Notes under the pieces: generated by a model
What the model saw: only the letters and a program-made list of their open reading frames with translations
The model's database searches: none
Told to the model about the DNA's origin: nothing
Made by a program: the position numbers and the translations under genes
NCBI RefSeq assembly: GCF_014145615.1
Contig: NZ_JACIVH010000064.1
Location: forward strand, 96,831-160,830
Direction of reading: 5' to 3'
From: Limosilactobacillus balticus
GTDB lineage: Bacteria > Bacillota > Bacilli > Lactobacillales > Lactobacillaceae
DNA: 64,000 nt
Shown: piece by piece, positions 44,091 through 52,766 of the stretch
How the letters are laid out: every line of letters begins with the position of its first letter
Numbering within the stretch: position 1 is the first letter of the stretch

Positions 44091-45062
44091 TTTCCAAAGA
44101 TAATTCAATAGCCCCGCTTTAGTCATCCCATTTGCTGTCGTTTCACGCAAAACTGATGCTGAATTAATTAAAGCCTCCTGTTCACGCGAATCTAATGGTA
44201 ATTCTACTACTTTTTGAATGCCGTCTTTATCAATTACAGCTGGTGTACCTAGGTAAATATCTTTTTCCCCATATTCGCCATCTAAGTACGCACTTACGGG
44301 TAATACTGTATTTTGATCATATAAAATTGCTTTCGTTATTCTCGCCAAAGCAGTCGCTACGCCATAATAGGTTGCACCTTTCCGATTAATAATCTCGTAA
44401 GCCTTATTACGCACCTGTTCTTCTAATTTCAGCAGTTCTTGCTTTGTTAATCCATTAGCTAATGCATAATCCATTAAAGGCGTTCCACCGATTGTCCCAC
44501 AAGAATAAGCAGCAAACTCTGAATCTCCATGCTCTGCTAACATATCAACATGAACATCTCGGGGATCAATTGCTAACTTTTTACCAATCGCTACTCTTAA
44601 GCGTGCTGAATCAAGAGAAGTTCCTGATCCAATAACTTTATGCGCTGGAAAGCCAGAAATTTTTTGAGCAGCATATGTTAAGATATCGACTGGATTAGCA
44701 GCAATTAAGAAGATTCCATTAAACCCGGTATTAACTACTTCTTGAACGATTTCCTTCATAATCTTTAAGTTACGTTCAACCAATTTAAGCCGCGTTTCAC
44801 CTGGCTTTTGAGCAGCACCAGCACAAATAGTAACAATATCAGCATCTTTACAATCTTGATAGTTACCCGCCTTAACTTTTACTGGGGCAGTAAATGGCGT
44901 TGCGTCTTCCAAATCTAGCGCATCCCCAACGCTTCGCTCATTACTTTTATTTATAATAACTAATTCCTCAGCTAAACCTTGCTGGATCACGCTAAAAGCA
45001 TAAGCGGATCCTACAACTCCATCACCAATTAAAACAACCTTTTGATGTTCTTCTGTCACCAT
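44088..45062 (-). CDS. ldh: L-lactate dehydrogenase
   Basis: A 324-residue NAD-dependent dehydrogenase that reduces pyruvate to L-lactate in the cytoplasm. NAD loop [15 protein letters not shown] (about residue 9), substrate-binding [25 protein letters not shown], and the catalytic [14 protein letters not shown] with His near 180 are present. Length is usual. Lactobacilli often carry several paralogues; this one lies next to lrgAB, which may transport pyruvate, so a specific role in pyruvate/lactate exchange is plausible. Confidence 0.93.
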   Translation of the reverse strand: MVTEEHQKVVLIGDGVVGSAYAFSVIQQGLAEELVIINKSNERSVGDALDLEDATPFTAPVKVKAGNYQDCKDADIVTICAGAAQKPGETRLKLVERNLKIMKEIVQEVVNTGFNGIFLIAANPVDILTYAAQKISGFPAHKVIGSGTSLDSARLRVAIGKKLAIDPRDVHVDMLAEHGDSEFAAYSCGTIGGTPLMDYALANGLTKQELLKLEEQVRNKAYEIINRKGATYYGVATALARITKAILYDQNTVLPVSAYLDGEYGEKDIYLGTPAVIDKDGIQKVVELPLDSREQEALINSASVLRETTANGMTKAGLLNYLWK

Positions 45063-45089
45063 ACTTCTTTTTCTCTCCCCAATTAAAAT

Positions 45090-45830
45090 TTACATAAAAA
45101 GATGAGCATAAATAGGAACTAAAATGTCCATTGCTAATGAAACGATAACAACTGCAACTGCAGCCATTGCTCCTTGAATTGAGCCTAATTGAACCGCCTT
45201 AGCAGATCCAACAGTGTGTCCAGCGGATCCAAGACCAAGACCAGTCCCAACCTTTGAAATTTTCTTTAACCGAAAGATCTTAATCAAGAATTCGGCAAGA
45301 GCATAAATAATAACTGCATTTAAGATACATGCCATCGCTGTTACCGCGGGATCACCACCGATTCCCTTTGCAATTGGCATCGCAACAGCAGTAGTAGCTG
45401 CTTGGGGAAGCATAGCGGCCGTTGAAACACGGGAAAGAGCAAATAATTTAGCTGTTCCCTGAATCAAAAATAATGAAATGAATCCACCCACAAATAATGT
45501 GAGAATTACATCGACCCAATACTTCTTAAAAACATCGTTCCGGCGATAAAGCGGAATCGCAAATGCCATTGTTGCTGGGTTCAAGAACCAAAAAATCAAA
45601 TTTCCACCTGGCTGGTAAAATTTTTTATAGACTATTGCAGTCGTTGAATTAGCGATCTTGGCCCAAATTGCTAGGATTACAATTCCTAATACCATCCCGA
45701 CTAACAATGGTGTAAAAAGGAAGAAGCCATTACTAATTTTGAAAAGCCACATCCCAATTAAATAAACCAGCAATGAAATGAATACCCCGGTAAAAGGTAA
45801 CGCCAGATTTGTAATAAATACATTAGTCAT
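45090..45830 (-). CDS. lrgB: LrgB-family membrane protein
   Basis: A 246-residue membrane protein, about eight hydrophobic segments, of the LrgB/CidB/YohK family (AMLPQAATTAVAMPIAKGIGG and GLGLGSAGHTVGSAKAVQLG are the family core). With LrgA it forms a complex first described as antiholin-like and shown in Bacillus and Streptococcus to take up pyruvate. The start at 45830 overlaps the lrgA stop by 8 bases; the longer frame to 45902 lies inside lrgA. Confidence 0.92.
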   Translation of the reverse strand: MTNVFITNLALPFTGVFISLLVYLIGMWLFKISNGFFLFTPLLVGMVLGIVILAIWAKIANSTTAIVYKKFYQPGGNLIFWFLNPATMAFAIPLYRRNDVFKKYWVDVILTLFVGGFISLFLIQGTAKLFALSRVSTAAMLPQAATTAVAMPIAKGIGGDPAVTAMACILNAVIIYALAEFLIKIFRLKKISKVGTGLGLGSAGHTVGSAKAVQLGSIQGAMAAVAVVIVSLAMDILVPIYAHLFM

Positions 45831-46242
45831 TATCAGTTTCCCCCTTGTTAGTCTTGAATAATTTATGATGTACTCCAATAAAGAATGCTCCCACATAAGC
45901 AATCACTGCTAATAAAATAATTGTAGAAATAATAATAACAATTACATCTTGTAGCCCTTCTTTTTTCATTAAACCAAGACTCCCAGCAAGTTGGATTCCT
46001 GATGGGACAAACAGAAAGGCAATTAAACTAATCATGAAATCTCCGAACTTTTCAACTTGTTCCAACTTAACAATATGGCAAGCTAATAAAATATATAATA
46101 AAATCATTCCAATTAATGGTGTAGGAACAACGAAACTCTTAGGAAAAAGATTAGAGATTAATTGTGATACAAATAAAATTGCAGCAAAGATTCCCATTTG
46201 AACTAAAATGGGCGCTTCCTTCTTCTTTTCTTCTTTCTTCAT
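45823..46242 (-). CDS. lrgA: LrgA-family membrane protein
   Basis: A 139-residue protein with four predicted helices (CidA/LrgA family; LFPKSFVVPTPLIGMILLYILLACHIVKLE, LFVPSGIQLAGSLGLM). Partner of LrgB. The ATG at 46242 follows AGGAGG by 6 bases. Upstream lie a cre match (46329-46343) and two direct repeats typical of LytTR regulators (46366-46398). It faces a lytSR pair encoded just behind, the usual regulator of lrgAB. Confidence 0.92.
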   Translation of the reverse strand: MKKEEKKKEAPILVQMGIFAAILFVSQLISNLFPKSFVVPTPLIGMILLYILLACHIVKLEQVEKFGDFMISLIAFLFVPSGIQLAGSLGLMKKEGLQDVIVIIISTIILLAVIAYVGAFFIGVHHKLFKTNKGETDND

Positions 46243-46277
46243 GATAATCCTCCTAAACATGATAAATATGTTTAGGC

Positions 46278-46289
46278 ATTAACGTTAAT
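46278..46289. promoter_or_regulatory. Palindrome in the lrgAB leader
   Basis: ATTAACGTTAAT is a perfect 12-base palindrome between the promoter region and the lrgA ribosome site. Flanking GATAAAT/ATTTATC (46261 and 46293) add a looser inverted repeat. The binding protein is unknown. Confidence 0.4.
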
Positions 46290-46328
46290 ACCATTTATCA
46301 CAATCTATTTTACTAATTTTTCCTGATT

Positions 46329-46343
46329 TGTATTCGCTTTCAC
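46329..46343 (-). promoter_or_regulatory. Candidate cre site upstream of lrgAB
   Basis: On the minus strand GTGAAAGCGAATACA matches the cre consensus at 14 of 15 positions. CcpA control of lrgAB is known in other Firmicutes, which makes this credible. Confidence 0.55.
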
Positions 46344-46365
46344 TATTAAATAACCTAAATTTGCG

Positions 46366-46398
46366 TTAAAATGCCCTCCAGTTAGCTTAAAATGCCCT
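46366..46398 (-). promoter_or_regulatory. LytTR-type direct repeats upstream of lrgAB
   Basis: AGGGCATTTTAA (minus strand) occurs twice, at 46387-46398 and 46366-46377, with starts exactly 21 bases apart, two DNA turns. This is the normal spacing for a LytTR-domain dimer. The repeats lie about 125 bases before lrgA, upstream of its presumed promoter, suiting activation by the LytR encoded next door. Confidence 0.65.
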
Positions 46399-46403
46399 TA
46401 CTC

Positions 46404-46449
46404 AAAAAAAGGATTGGTGAAAAGATAAACAATTCGCCAATCCTTTTTT
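46404..46449. terminator. lytR terminator
   Basis: AAAAAAAGGATTGGtGAA pairs with TTCGCCAATCCTTTTTT, with a T-tract on the plus strand and As forming a T-tract on the minus strand. It isolates lytSR from lrgAB. Confidence 0.85.
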
Positions 46450-47179
46450 ATAAACCTAATGCTTTTTTGGTTGTACTAACATATGAACGACTAACTGGTA
46501 ATTTGGTTCCATCGATTAAAGTCAGTTCATAAGTATGATTAAAACTAGGCTGAAGTTCTGTTACGCCATTCAAATTGACAATAAAACTACGATGAATCTG
46601 TAAAAATTCCGGAGATTTTAATTGGTCATAAATATTAGTGAGCGTTTGCCGACTAATAATTTTATGCTTATTAAGAGTCCAGATATAAACAAAGCCTTGT
46701 TGCGCCTGTACGTAAAGTATTTGCTTTTTCTGCAAAATAATCGTTCGCTCGTCATTTTGAATCGAAATTCGAGGATTCTGTCTTAATTCCATCTTAGCTT
46801 TGGTGACATCATCATCTAGCGAAATTAATTTTGCTACACGCATAATTGCTTCGTTGACCCTTTTAGCAGAAAATGGCTTCAATATATAGTCAACCGCATC
46901 TGCTTCAAAGGCATCTAACGCATAGGAATCATAAGCAGTAGCAAAGACAATATGAGGACTATTATCAAACGATTTTATTTTTTCAGCTAATGCCATCCCA
47001 TTTCCATCAGATAACTTTATGTCTAAGAAAACCATATCCGGGTGTTTACTTTTTACTTGTTCCTCTGCCATAAAAATCCCATCTGCTTCAAGTATTTCTG
47101 TAACTTCACTATTTCCCTGAATTAGATAATGAAGTTCTTCACGAGCAAGCGGTTCATCATCAACGATTAAGACTTTCAT
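46448..47179 (-). CDS. lytR: LytTR-family response regulator
   Basis: A 243-residue regulator with a receiver domain (residues 1-118; phospho-acceptor Asp in MVFLDIKLSDGNG near 54, Lys in YILKPFSA near 105) and a C-terminal LytTR DNA-binding domain (about 140-240; LQIHRSFIVNLNGVTEL). Partner of LytS, whose gene overlaps its start by 20 bases. The likely target is the direct-repeat site before lrgA. Confidence 0.93.
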   Translation of the reverse strand: MKVLIVDDEPLAREELHYLIQGNSEVTEILEADGIFMAEEQVKSKHPDMVFLDIKLSDGNGMALAEKIKSFDNSPHIVFATAYDSYALDAFEADAVDYILKPFSAKRVNEAIMRVAKLISLDDDVTKAKMELRQNPRISIQNDERTIILQKKQILYVQAQQGFVYIWTLNKHKIISRQTLTNIYDQLKSPEFLQIHRSFIVNLNGVTELQPSFNHTYELTLIDGTKLPVSRSYVSTTKKALGL

Positions 47180-48923
47180 TGTCTACACCTTCCTTAGTGT
47201 GATATGGTAAAGAAATTTTGATCTGGGTTCCTTTATTACTACTCGAAATTTGAAGGGCACTATGCTCATCATACAGACCAATTAGCCGCTGATTCAAATT
47301 ATATAGCGCATTTCCACTTCCTTTTGAAGAAGTCAATGGTTCTTTCCCGAGTTTAGGAAGAAGTTCCGGTGCAATCCCTTTTCCATTATCAATTACCTGA
47401 ATTTCCAACCGTGCTTTCAGCTTCTTTATTGTTATTTGAACATTATTATGGTCTTTAAGTGCTCCAAAAGCATGCTTAAGCGTATTTTCAACTAATACTT
47501 GAATTGTAAACGGCGGCAGGTAAACATCATTTTTGACTTGTTGATCAAAGATAATGTTATATTTCTGTGGAAACCTAGTTTGTTCCAGTTCAAGGTATGC
47601 ATCGACTTGAGTACGCTCTTGTCCCAATGTAATTTCGGTCTCCCGGGCCCCAATTAAGTTAGCTCGGAAATAATTACTAAGTTGGAGGAGAAGTTCTCGC
47701 GCTTTCTCTTGATCTCGGCGTAAAATTGCACTAATTGTATTAATAGCATTGAAAAAGAAATGCGGATTTACTTGCGCTTGTAAGGCTTTTATCTTAGCAT
47801 CTCGAACTAATTGCGCCTGCACTTCTGCTTCACCTAACGCAATTTGGTTAGCAAAAATCTCACATAGGCCGATTGCTAACTGAATTTCAACCGGTGTTAA
47901 ATGCCATTGATCAGTATAATACATTTTTAAGGTTCCAATAACTTCATTCCCAATTCGTAAAGGAGCAACAATTGCTGCTTCTAAGGGACAATTTGGATCA
48001 ATACAACCAATCATCTTACTATTATTTGCTATCTTTATTTGTCCCGTCTTAATTACATTACTCGATAAAGAAGTTTCTAACCTATTTCCTGGAATATGAT
48101 GATCATCACCAGCTCCAATATGCGCAAGGATTCGTTGTCTATCGGTGATACTCACTGCATCAAAATTGGTATATTTTTTAATAATCTTGACTACTTGTTG
48201 GGCAGACTTTTTATTTAGTCCTTGACGAAAATAAGGCAAGGTTTCATTTGTTAGTTGCAAGACAGAATGAGTTTGCATAGCGCGAAGTTCTTCTTCTTGG
48301 TGAAGGTACATTGAGATGATTGATAAGAAAATTGACGTCCCCAGTGAATTAACCAAGATCATTGGCAGGGCAATATATTTAACCAAAGCCCAGCCCGTTG
48401 GACTAAATAGCAAAATAAAAAGCATTTGAATACTTTCCATCAAAATTCCAACAATAAAGCCATGCCACGGCGTCATTACCTTGAAATAACTTTTTCGATC
48501 ATGATACAAAAAACCAGAAAGAGCACCAATCAAAACTGAACTAGGCACATAAAACCAACCTTGGAGGGGCGCACCTTGAATAATCCGATGAACCCCTGCC
48601 ACTAGTCCTACTAAACTACCAACCCATGGCCCACCAATAATCCCAGCAACTGAAACAGCTAAAATACGGGCATTAACAATCGAGTCATTTGTTGAAATTG
48701 CCGTAAGAATGATTTTGTTATGCAACTGGTTATTTGCGTCGATCTCTATTCCAGTCATATTAGCCATAATAGCAAAAATAGAAAAAAGAATCGTTAGTTG
48801 AATTTTGGCGTTAATAGTTTGATTAAATAACAGGCGGCGAAATAAGGGCACACTAACTAGTAAAAACGCTAAAATAATAATTAAACCAACCCGCTCAGCC
48901 ATTAAAATCGTTAAATATATCAT
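47160..48923 (-). CDS. lytS: LytS-family sensor histidine kinase
   Basis: A 587-residue membrane sensor. Residues 5-205 form the 5TM-LYT membrane sensor domain, followed by a GAF-like domain (about 225-360), the His_kinase phospho-acceptor NPHFFFNAINTISAI (His near 393) and an HATPase with NTLKHAFG and DNGKGIAPELL motifs. LytS-type kinases respond to pyruvate or membrane state and control lrgAB. The ATG directly follows the TAA of the SPFH gene, so they share a transcript. Confidence 0.93.
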   Translation of the reverse strand: MIYLTILMAERVGLIIILAFLLVSVPLFRRLLFNQTINAKIQLTILFSIFAIMANMTGIEIDANNQLHNKIILTAISTNDSIVNARILAVSVAGIIGGPWVGSLVGLVAGVHRIIQGAPLQGWFYVPSSVLIGALSGFLYHDRKSYFKVMTPWHGFIVGILMESIQMLFILLFSPTGWALVKYIALPMILVNSLGTSIFLSIISMYLHQEEELRAMQTHSVLQLTNETLPYFRQGLNKKSAQQVVKIIKKYTNFDAVSITDRQRILAHIGAGDDHHIPGNRLETSLSSNVIKTGQIKIANNSKMIGCIDPNCPLEAAIVAPLRIGNEVIGTLKMYYTDQWHLTPVEIQLAIGLCEIFANQIALGEAEVQAQLVRDAKIKALQAQVNPHFFFNAINTISAILRRDQEKARELLLQLSNYFRANLIGARETEITLGQERTQVDAYLELEQTRFPQKYNIIFDQQVKNDVYLPPFTIQVLVENTLKHAFGALKDHNNVQITIKKLKARLEIQVIDNGKGIAPELLPKLGKEPLTSSKGSGNALYNLNQRLIGLYDEHSALQISSSNKGTQIKISLPYHTKEGVDNESLNR

Positions 48924-49790
48924 TTATCCTTGTGTCCCTGTATTTATTACCGGTTGCGTTCCCCGTTCACTAATAATTGCTACCATAATGTTATTGATGA
49001 TCTGCAAACGTTGCTCATCTGTTAAATCAAGGTTAGCTTCTTTACTTAGCCGGTCAATTGCTTCTTCAGTAATTGAAACAGCTCCTTCAACGATTATCTT
49101 CCGCGCTGATAGGATTGCCGATGACTGTTGTTTTTGCAACATGGCACTCGCTATTTCAGTTGCGTAGGCTAAGTGGGTTAACCGTGTTTCGATAATTTTG
49201 ACACCCGCTACATTTAACCGTTCCTGTAGCTCAGCAGTTAACCGCTCTGATACTTCTGTTGGATTTCCGCGAAGAGTGATCGCATCTTGATCTTCAAAAC
49301 TATCATATGGATATTCACTAGCAACATGACGAACCGCCGACTCACTTTGAATTTGAACAAATTGCTCATAATCATCCACTGAAAAGAGCGCTTTTGCAGT
49401 ATCGACAACTTTGTAGACAATAACGGCCGCAATTTCAACTGGATTACCTTTCGAATCATTGACCTTTAAAATCTGACTATTAAAATTGCAGACACGAAGA
49501 GAAACAGGTTCTTTATTTGTAAATGGTACCGTCATAAATAAGCCCGCATCACGAATAGTCCCAATATAATTACCAAAAAAAGTTAAAACTTTGGCTTCAT
49601 TTGGCTGAATAATTGTCAATGATGTACTAAAAAGAATCACAATCAAGAATAAAATGATTCCAAGTGTCAAAACCACCGGAAAATTACGCGTAAAACCAAC
49701 AAACATCAGCCAGAGACTAATTAAACCGATAATAATCGCCCCGAGTAACCCGAGGTAACCGTTAACGTGAAAGGCTACTTTTTCCTTCAT
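48924..49790 (-). CDS. SPFH/Band 7 (stomatin-like) membrane protein
   Basis: A 288-residue protein with two hydrophobic segments near residues 10-55 and an SPFH domain (about 55-220; TIIQPNEAKVLTFFGNYIGT, LRVCNFNSQILKVNDSKGNPVEI). The C-terminal helix (AEIAS-like ATEIASAMLQKQQSSA) is typical of stomatin/QmcA proteins that scaffold membrane microdomains. Start at 49790 after AGGAGG; the longer frame enters rsmF. It abuts lytS with no gap and follows rsmF by 19 bases. Role here unknown; scaffolding the LytS sensor is an inference. Confidence 0.87.
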   Translation of the reverse strand: MKEKVAFHVNGYLGLLGAIIIGLISLWLMFVGFTRNFPVVLTLGIILFLIVILFSTSLTIIQPNEAKVLTFFGNYIGTIRDAGLFMTVPFTNKEPVSLRVCNFNSQILKVNDSKGNPVEIAAVIVYKVVDTAKALFSVDDYEQFVQIQSESAVRHVASEYPYDSFEDQDAITLRGNPTEVSERLTAELQERLNVAGVKIIETRLTHLAYATEIASAMLQKQQSSAILSARKIIVEGAVSITEEAIDRLSKEANLDLTDEQRLQIINNIMVAIISERGTQPVINTGTQG

Positions 49791-49809
49791 ATTCGATAAT
49801 CCTCCTAAT

Positions 49810-51177
49810 TTAAAAACGTAACCCCTTAGGATAAAAGTTTTTGATTGTTTTACCAACCAACTTTCCAAATCCCGCAGTATGGTCGTCGCATATTAATAAG
49901 TACCAACCATTTGGAAGGTCAGCATCAATATTGATTACATCCCCATGGACATATTGGTGCCACTGTTCCCGGCTTAGTTCAATGATCCGGTTTGCCTCAC
50001 TTGGTAAGCTGGCAAGAGCCCATGCCAACGCTGGTTCAAATCGATTTTTCTTAAAAGTGCCGAGGTGAAGTCCAGGTCGGAGTACATTTAGTCCCTCGAT
50101 CTTGTCCTCTTCTAATGGCAAATCATAGAGCTGGTCACCAAATAAAATCAATTGGTGTGGTTGATAGTCTGGAAAAACGCTTGTAGCAAACTGGTTAAAG
50201 AGTTTGACCTGTTCTTTGTCCGGTTTAACAATCGATTGCTTTTTCCGCTTATTCTTCTTTTTGCGTTTTTTCTCAGTTGACTCCGGCTCACCATTTACTA
50301 ACTTAGCAATGAAATGTCCTTCTCCCTTGAGATGGTGTGGAAATAGGCGAACCGTTTTTTTCAATTCTTCATTGCCGTCAGCCCATTCTGGACGACCATC
50401 ATCCATCCCAGCCGCCTTTTCAATTGGGATAAGTTTCAAGGCTGGATTGCTATTGAGCAGCCATGAAATATTTTGTTCATCCTCTTCTGGTGCAAAAGTA
50501 CAGGTCGAATATACTAATGTTCCTCCTGGCTTTAGCATTTTCATTGCGGATGCTAGGATCTTCTGCTGACGGTTAGCACACTCAGCAGGGTATTCTGGTG
50601 ACCAATATTCAATTCCAGCGGGCTCTTTTCTAAACATTCCTTCTCCAGAACAAGGCGCGTCAACAAGAATCCGGTCAAAATATTGAGGAAATTGTTTTTC
50701 TAAATCGGCGGGACTTTCACTAGTGACAACTGCATTTTTTGCGCCCCATCGTTCCAAGTTTTCAGCTAAGATCTTCGCCCGCTTAGGAAAAATTTCATTG
50801 GCAACTAATAGTCCCTGGTTGTTCATTTTGGCGATGAGGTGTGTTGTTTTGCCTCCCGGAGCTGCACATAAGTCTAGCACTCGTTCTCCTGCTTGTGGAT
50901 TAACCACTTCTCCTACAAACATTGCTGATGGCTCTTGACTATATACCCATCCAGTAACATGGTCTAATGACTTTCCATTCACTTGGCCATAATATCCTGT
51001 AGATACATATGGTACTTTCCCCGTAGCTTTTTCAATTGTTGCAACTGGCTGTCCGTTTTTTAATGGATTCTCGCGAAAACCACTATAACTTGACTGAGCA
51101 AGTGCTGATAAAAATTCATCGGCTTCTGCTCCCATTAGTTTTTTGTATTTCGTGACAAATTCATTTGGTAATTGCAC
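49810..51177 (-). CDS. rsmF: RsmF-type rRNA m5C methyltransferase
   Basis: A 455-residue SAM-dependent RNA (cytosine-C5) methyltransferase of the NOL1/NOP2/Sun family. SAM site VLDLCAAPGGKTTHLIAKM (about residue 106), and the two catalytic cysteines in DAPCSGEGMFRKEP (near 176) and VYSTCTFAPEEDEQ (near 225). The C-terminal region, with a Lys-rich insert (KKRKKKNKRKKQ, about 303) and PUA-like RNA-binding part, suits RsmF, which acts on 16S rRNA. Upstream of the SPFH-lytSR genes. Confidence 0.92.
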   Translation of the reverse strand: MQLPNEFVTKYKKLMGAEADEFLSALAQSSYSGFRENPLKNGQPVATIEKATGKVPYVSTGYYGQVNGKSLDHVTGWVYSQEPSAMFVGEVVNPQAGERVLDLCAAPGGKTTHLIAKMNNQGLLVANEIFPKRAKILAENLERWGAKNAVVTSESPADLEKQFPQYFDRILVDAPCSGEGMFRKEPAGIEYWSPEYPAECANRQQKILASAMKMLKPGGTLVYSTCTFAPEEDEQNISWLLNSNPALKLIPIEKAAGMDDGRPEWADGNEELKKTVRLFPHHLKGEGHFIAKLVNGEPESTEKKRKKKNKRKKQSIVKPDKEQVKLFNQFATSVFPDYQPHQLILFGDQLYDLPLEEDKIEGLNVLRPGLHLGTFKKNRFEPALAWALASLPSEANRIIELSREQWHQYVHGDVINIDADLPNGWYLLICDDHTAGFGKLVGKTIKNFYPKGLRF

Positions 51178-51315
51178 GTTAACTTCTCGCTCCTCTTTAT
51201 CGTAATATCTTTATTGTAACTTATTTTTTAGTCTTTTTAAGCCAAAATACTTGGCAAAGTGTTAAGTTTTTGTTTACAATATTATAATTGAATTTTTTAT
51301 AGAAAGAGAAGTGAG

Positions 51316-52134
51316 ATGGTAATGGATCAACACTTGATCGCGCTTGATCTTGATGGCACAACATTAAATAATCAATCAAAATTAACAAATGAGACAATTA
51401 TAACTTTACGTGCCCTTGCCCGGGATGGACATATTGTTAGCATCATTACCGGTCGTCCTTACCGGATTGCCAAACACATTTACGATGAAATTGGAATTAA
51501 GACCCCGATGGTAAACTTTAATGGGGCCTTAACGCATATACCTCATGAACACTGGGAGAAAGAATATGATGTTGAATTAACACGAGAGCTAGCCTTAGAC
51601 CTCCTAGCCCACCGGAAAGAACTAGGGATTAAAACAATTACCGTTGAAAATAAGCATCATGTATGGGCTAATCAAGCTAGTAATGATTTACCTGAATTCT
51701 TACCAAACAAGTTGCGCGATGATCAAATCCTAACCGCGGCTAACTTATCAGGCAATCCAATTGCAATGACAATCCAATATGCGCCGGAACACCAAGAAGA
51801 AATCATTAAGGCAGTTAATGAAAAATACGGCGATTTCGTTGAACCACGAGTATGGGGTGGCCCTTACAACATCTTAGAACTAATCCATCGTGGTACTCAT
51901 AAAGAGTCAGGAATGTTCTATATCGCTAAACAGTACCAAATTGACCGCCAAAATATTATTGCGTTTGGTGACGAACATAATGATTTGGAAATGCTTGATG
52001 CAGCGGGACGCGGTGTTGCAATGCATAACGCGATTCCTGAGTTGAAGAGCATTGCCAATGATGTGACACCAATTGATAACGAACACAATGGGCTGGCAAA
52101 ATACTTGCGCGATTATTTCAAAGTTACAATATAA
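51316..52134 (+). CDS. Cof-type HAD phosphatase
   Basis: A 272-residue HAD hydrolase, type IIB cap. Motif I ALDLDGTTLNN (nucleophile Asp near residue 9), motif II SIITGRPYR, motif III/IV FGDEHNDLEMLDAAGRGVAM (about 215). Such enzymes dephosphorylate sugar phosphates, FMN or PLP; substrate unknown. ATG 51316 and ATG 51322 are both possible starts. Ends at a bidirectional terminator. Confidence 0.9.
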   Translation: MVMDQHLIALDLDGTTLNNQSKLTNETIITLRALARDGHIVSIITGRPYRIAKHIYDEIGIKTPMVNFNGALTHIPHEHWEKEYDVELTRELALDLLAHRKELGIKTITVENKHHVWANQASNDLPEFLPNKLRDDQILTAANLSGNPIAMTIQYAPEHQEEIIKAVNEKYGDFVEPRVWGGPYNILELIHRGTHKESGMFYIAKQYQIDRQNIIAFGDEHNDLEMLDAAGRGVAMHNAIPELKSIANDVTPIDNEHNGLAKYLRDYFKVTI

Positions 52135-52182
52135 AAAGGCTAGGAAGAGATAGTTTAAAACTACCAATTCCTAGCTTTTTAC
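52134..52182. terminator. Bidirectional terminator (HAD / b5-like)
   Basis: AAAAGGCTAGGAA (52134-52146) pairs with TTCCTAGCTTTTT (52168-52180), mostly complementary, between convergent genes. Confidence 0.75.
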
Positions 52183-52192
52183 ATAGTTATTC

Positions 52193-52429
52193 CTAGTCAA
52201 CTAGTTTACCAACAACAGGGATGCTTTCAAGAACTGATTCCAGATGGATAGAACGAGGCATTACTGAAGTTAAATCACGACCAGCAAGGTTTCCATGGTG
52301 TTTACCATCCTTCCATTGCGGAACGTTAGAGACATCGTAAACAATCCCTTTAACGGCAACGTATGCGGGATGTCCATTTCGACCATCGAACTCAGCGAGC
52401 TCGGTTGTTGTAAATGTTTTTTCTGCCAT
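52193..52429 (-). CDS. Cytochrome b5-like heme/steroid-binding domain protein
   Basis: A 78-residue soluble protein made of a single cytochrome b5-like domain: FTTTELAEFDGRNGHPAYVAV, VKGIVYDVSNVPQWKDGKHHGNLAGRDLT. The normal HPGG heme motif is replaced by HHGNLAG, so heme binding is uncertain. Starts at ATG 52429 with AGGTGA 7 bases upstream. Short b5-like proteins like this are common in lactobacilli, and their role is unknown. Confidence 0.8.
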   Translation of the reverse strand: MAEKTFTTTELAEFDGRNGHPAYVAVKGIVYDVSNVPQWKDGKHHGNLAGRDLTSVMPRSIHLESVLESIPVVGKLVD

Positions 52430-52621
52430 CAATGCTTCACCTTTCTCTGATTCAAGAATAGCTAATAATTACATTCTAGATCAAACAATTCATAAATGCA
52501 TTAATTATTAGATGATTATTATTTTTTCTTCAATCAACTTAATAAAACTATTAAAATCGGCTTTTTGATTACTTCTTCATTCTTTTCATAAAATAATTTA
52601 TAGATAAAAAGATAATCTTTA

Positions 52622-52649
52622 TTACATTAGTACAAAAAATTGGTATAAT
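52622..52649 (+). promoter_or_regulatory. Promoter of the intergenic RNA candidate
   Basis: TTACAT (52622-52627) and TATAAT (52644-52649) are 16 bases apart, ending immediately before the first hairpin. A start near 52656 would begin the transcript at the stem. Confidence 0.5.
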
Positions 52650-52653
52650 AAAA

Positions 52654-52740
52654 GGCGAAGGTGATTCTGCAATCACTTTCGCCAACATACTTCTACTGTG
52701 GACCATTGATGTTGTCATGTCATCAATGATCCTCTTTTAT
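52654..52740 (+). ncRNA. Candidate small RNA with two hairpins and antisense partner
   Basis: Two stems are seen. The first, GGCGAAGGTGATT/AATCACTTTCGCC (52654-52683), is followed on the minus strand by TTTTATT. The second, GGACCATTGATG/CATCAATGATCC (52700-52732), is followed on the plus strand by TCTTTTATTTT. Thus each strand has its own terminator, and both RNAs would overlap across the whole segment. No convincing reading frame is present. The remaining 52433-52904 gap shows nothing else I can support. Confidence 0.45.
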
Positions 52741-52766
52741 TTTACAGCATTAGTTTTATTCTGCAA
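52739..52766 (-). promoter_or_regulatory. Weak minus-strand promoter opposite the RNA candidate
   Basis: On the minus strand TTGCAG (52761-52766) and TAAAAT (52739-52744) are 16 bases apart. It would start an antisense RNA near 52731 that ends after the first hairpin near 52645. Confidence 0.3.

Noticed and set aside
46404..46449. Hairpin near lytR as a LytR binding site
   Set aside because: A GC-rich stem with flanking A/T tracts directly after the stop codon is a normal terminator.
52580..52720. Minus-strand frame of about 49 codons through the hairpins
   Set aside because: It reads through both stems and the terminator; composition is not protein-like. Probably a by-product of the RNA element.
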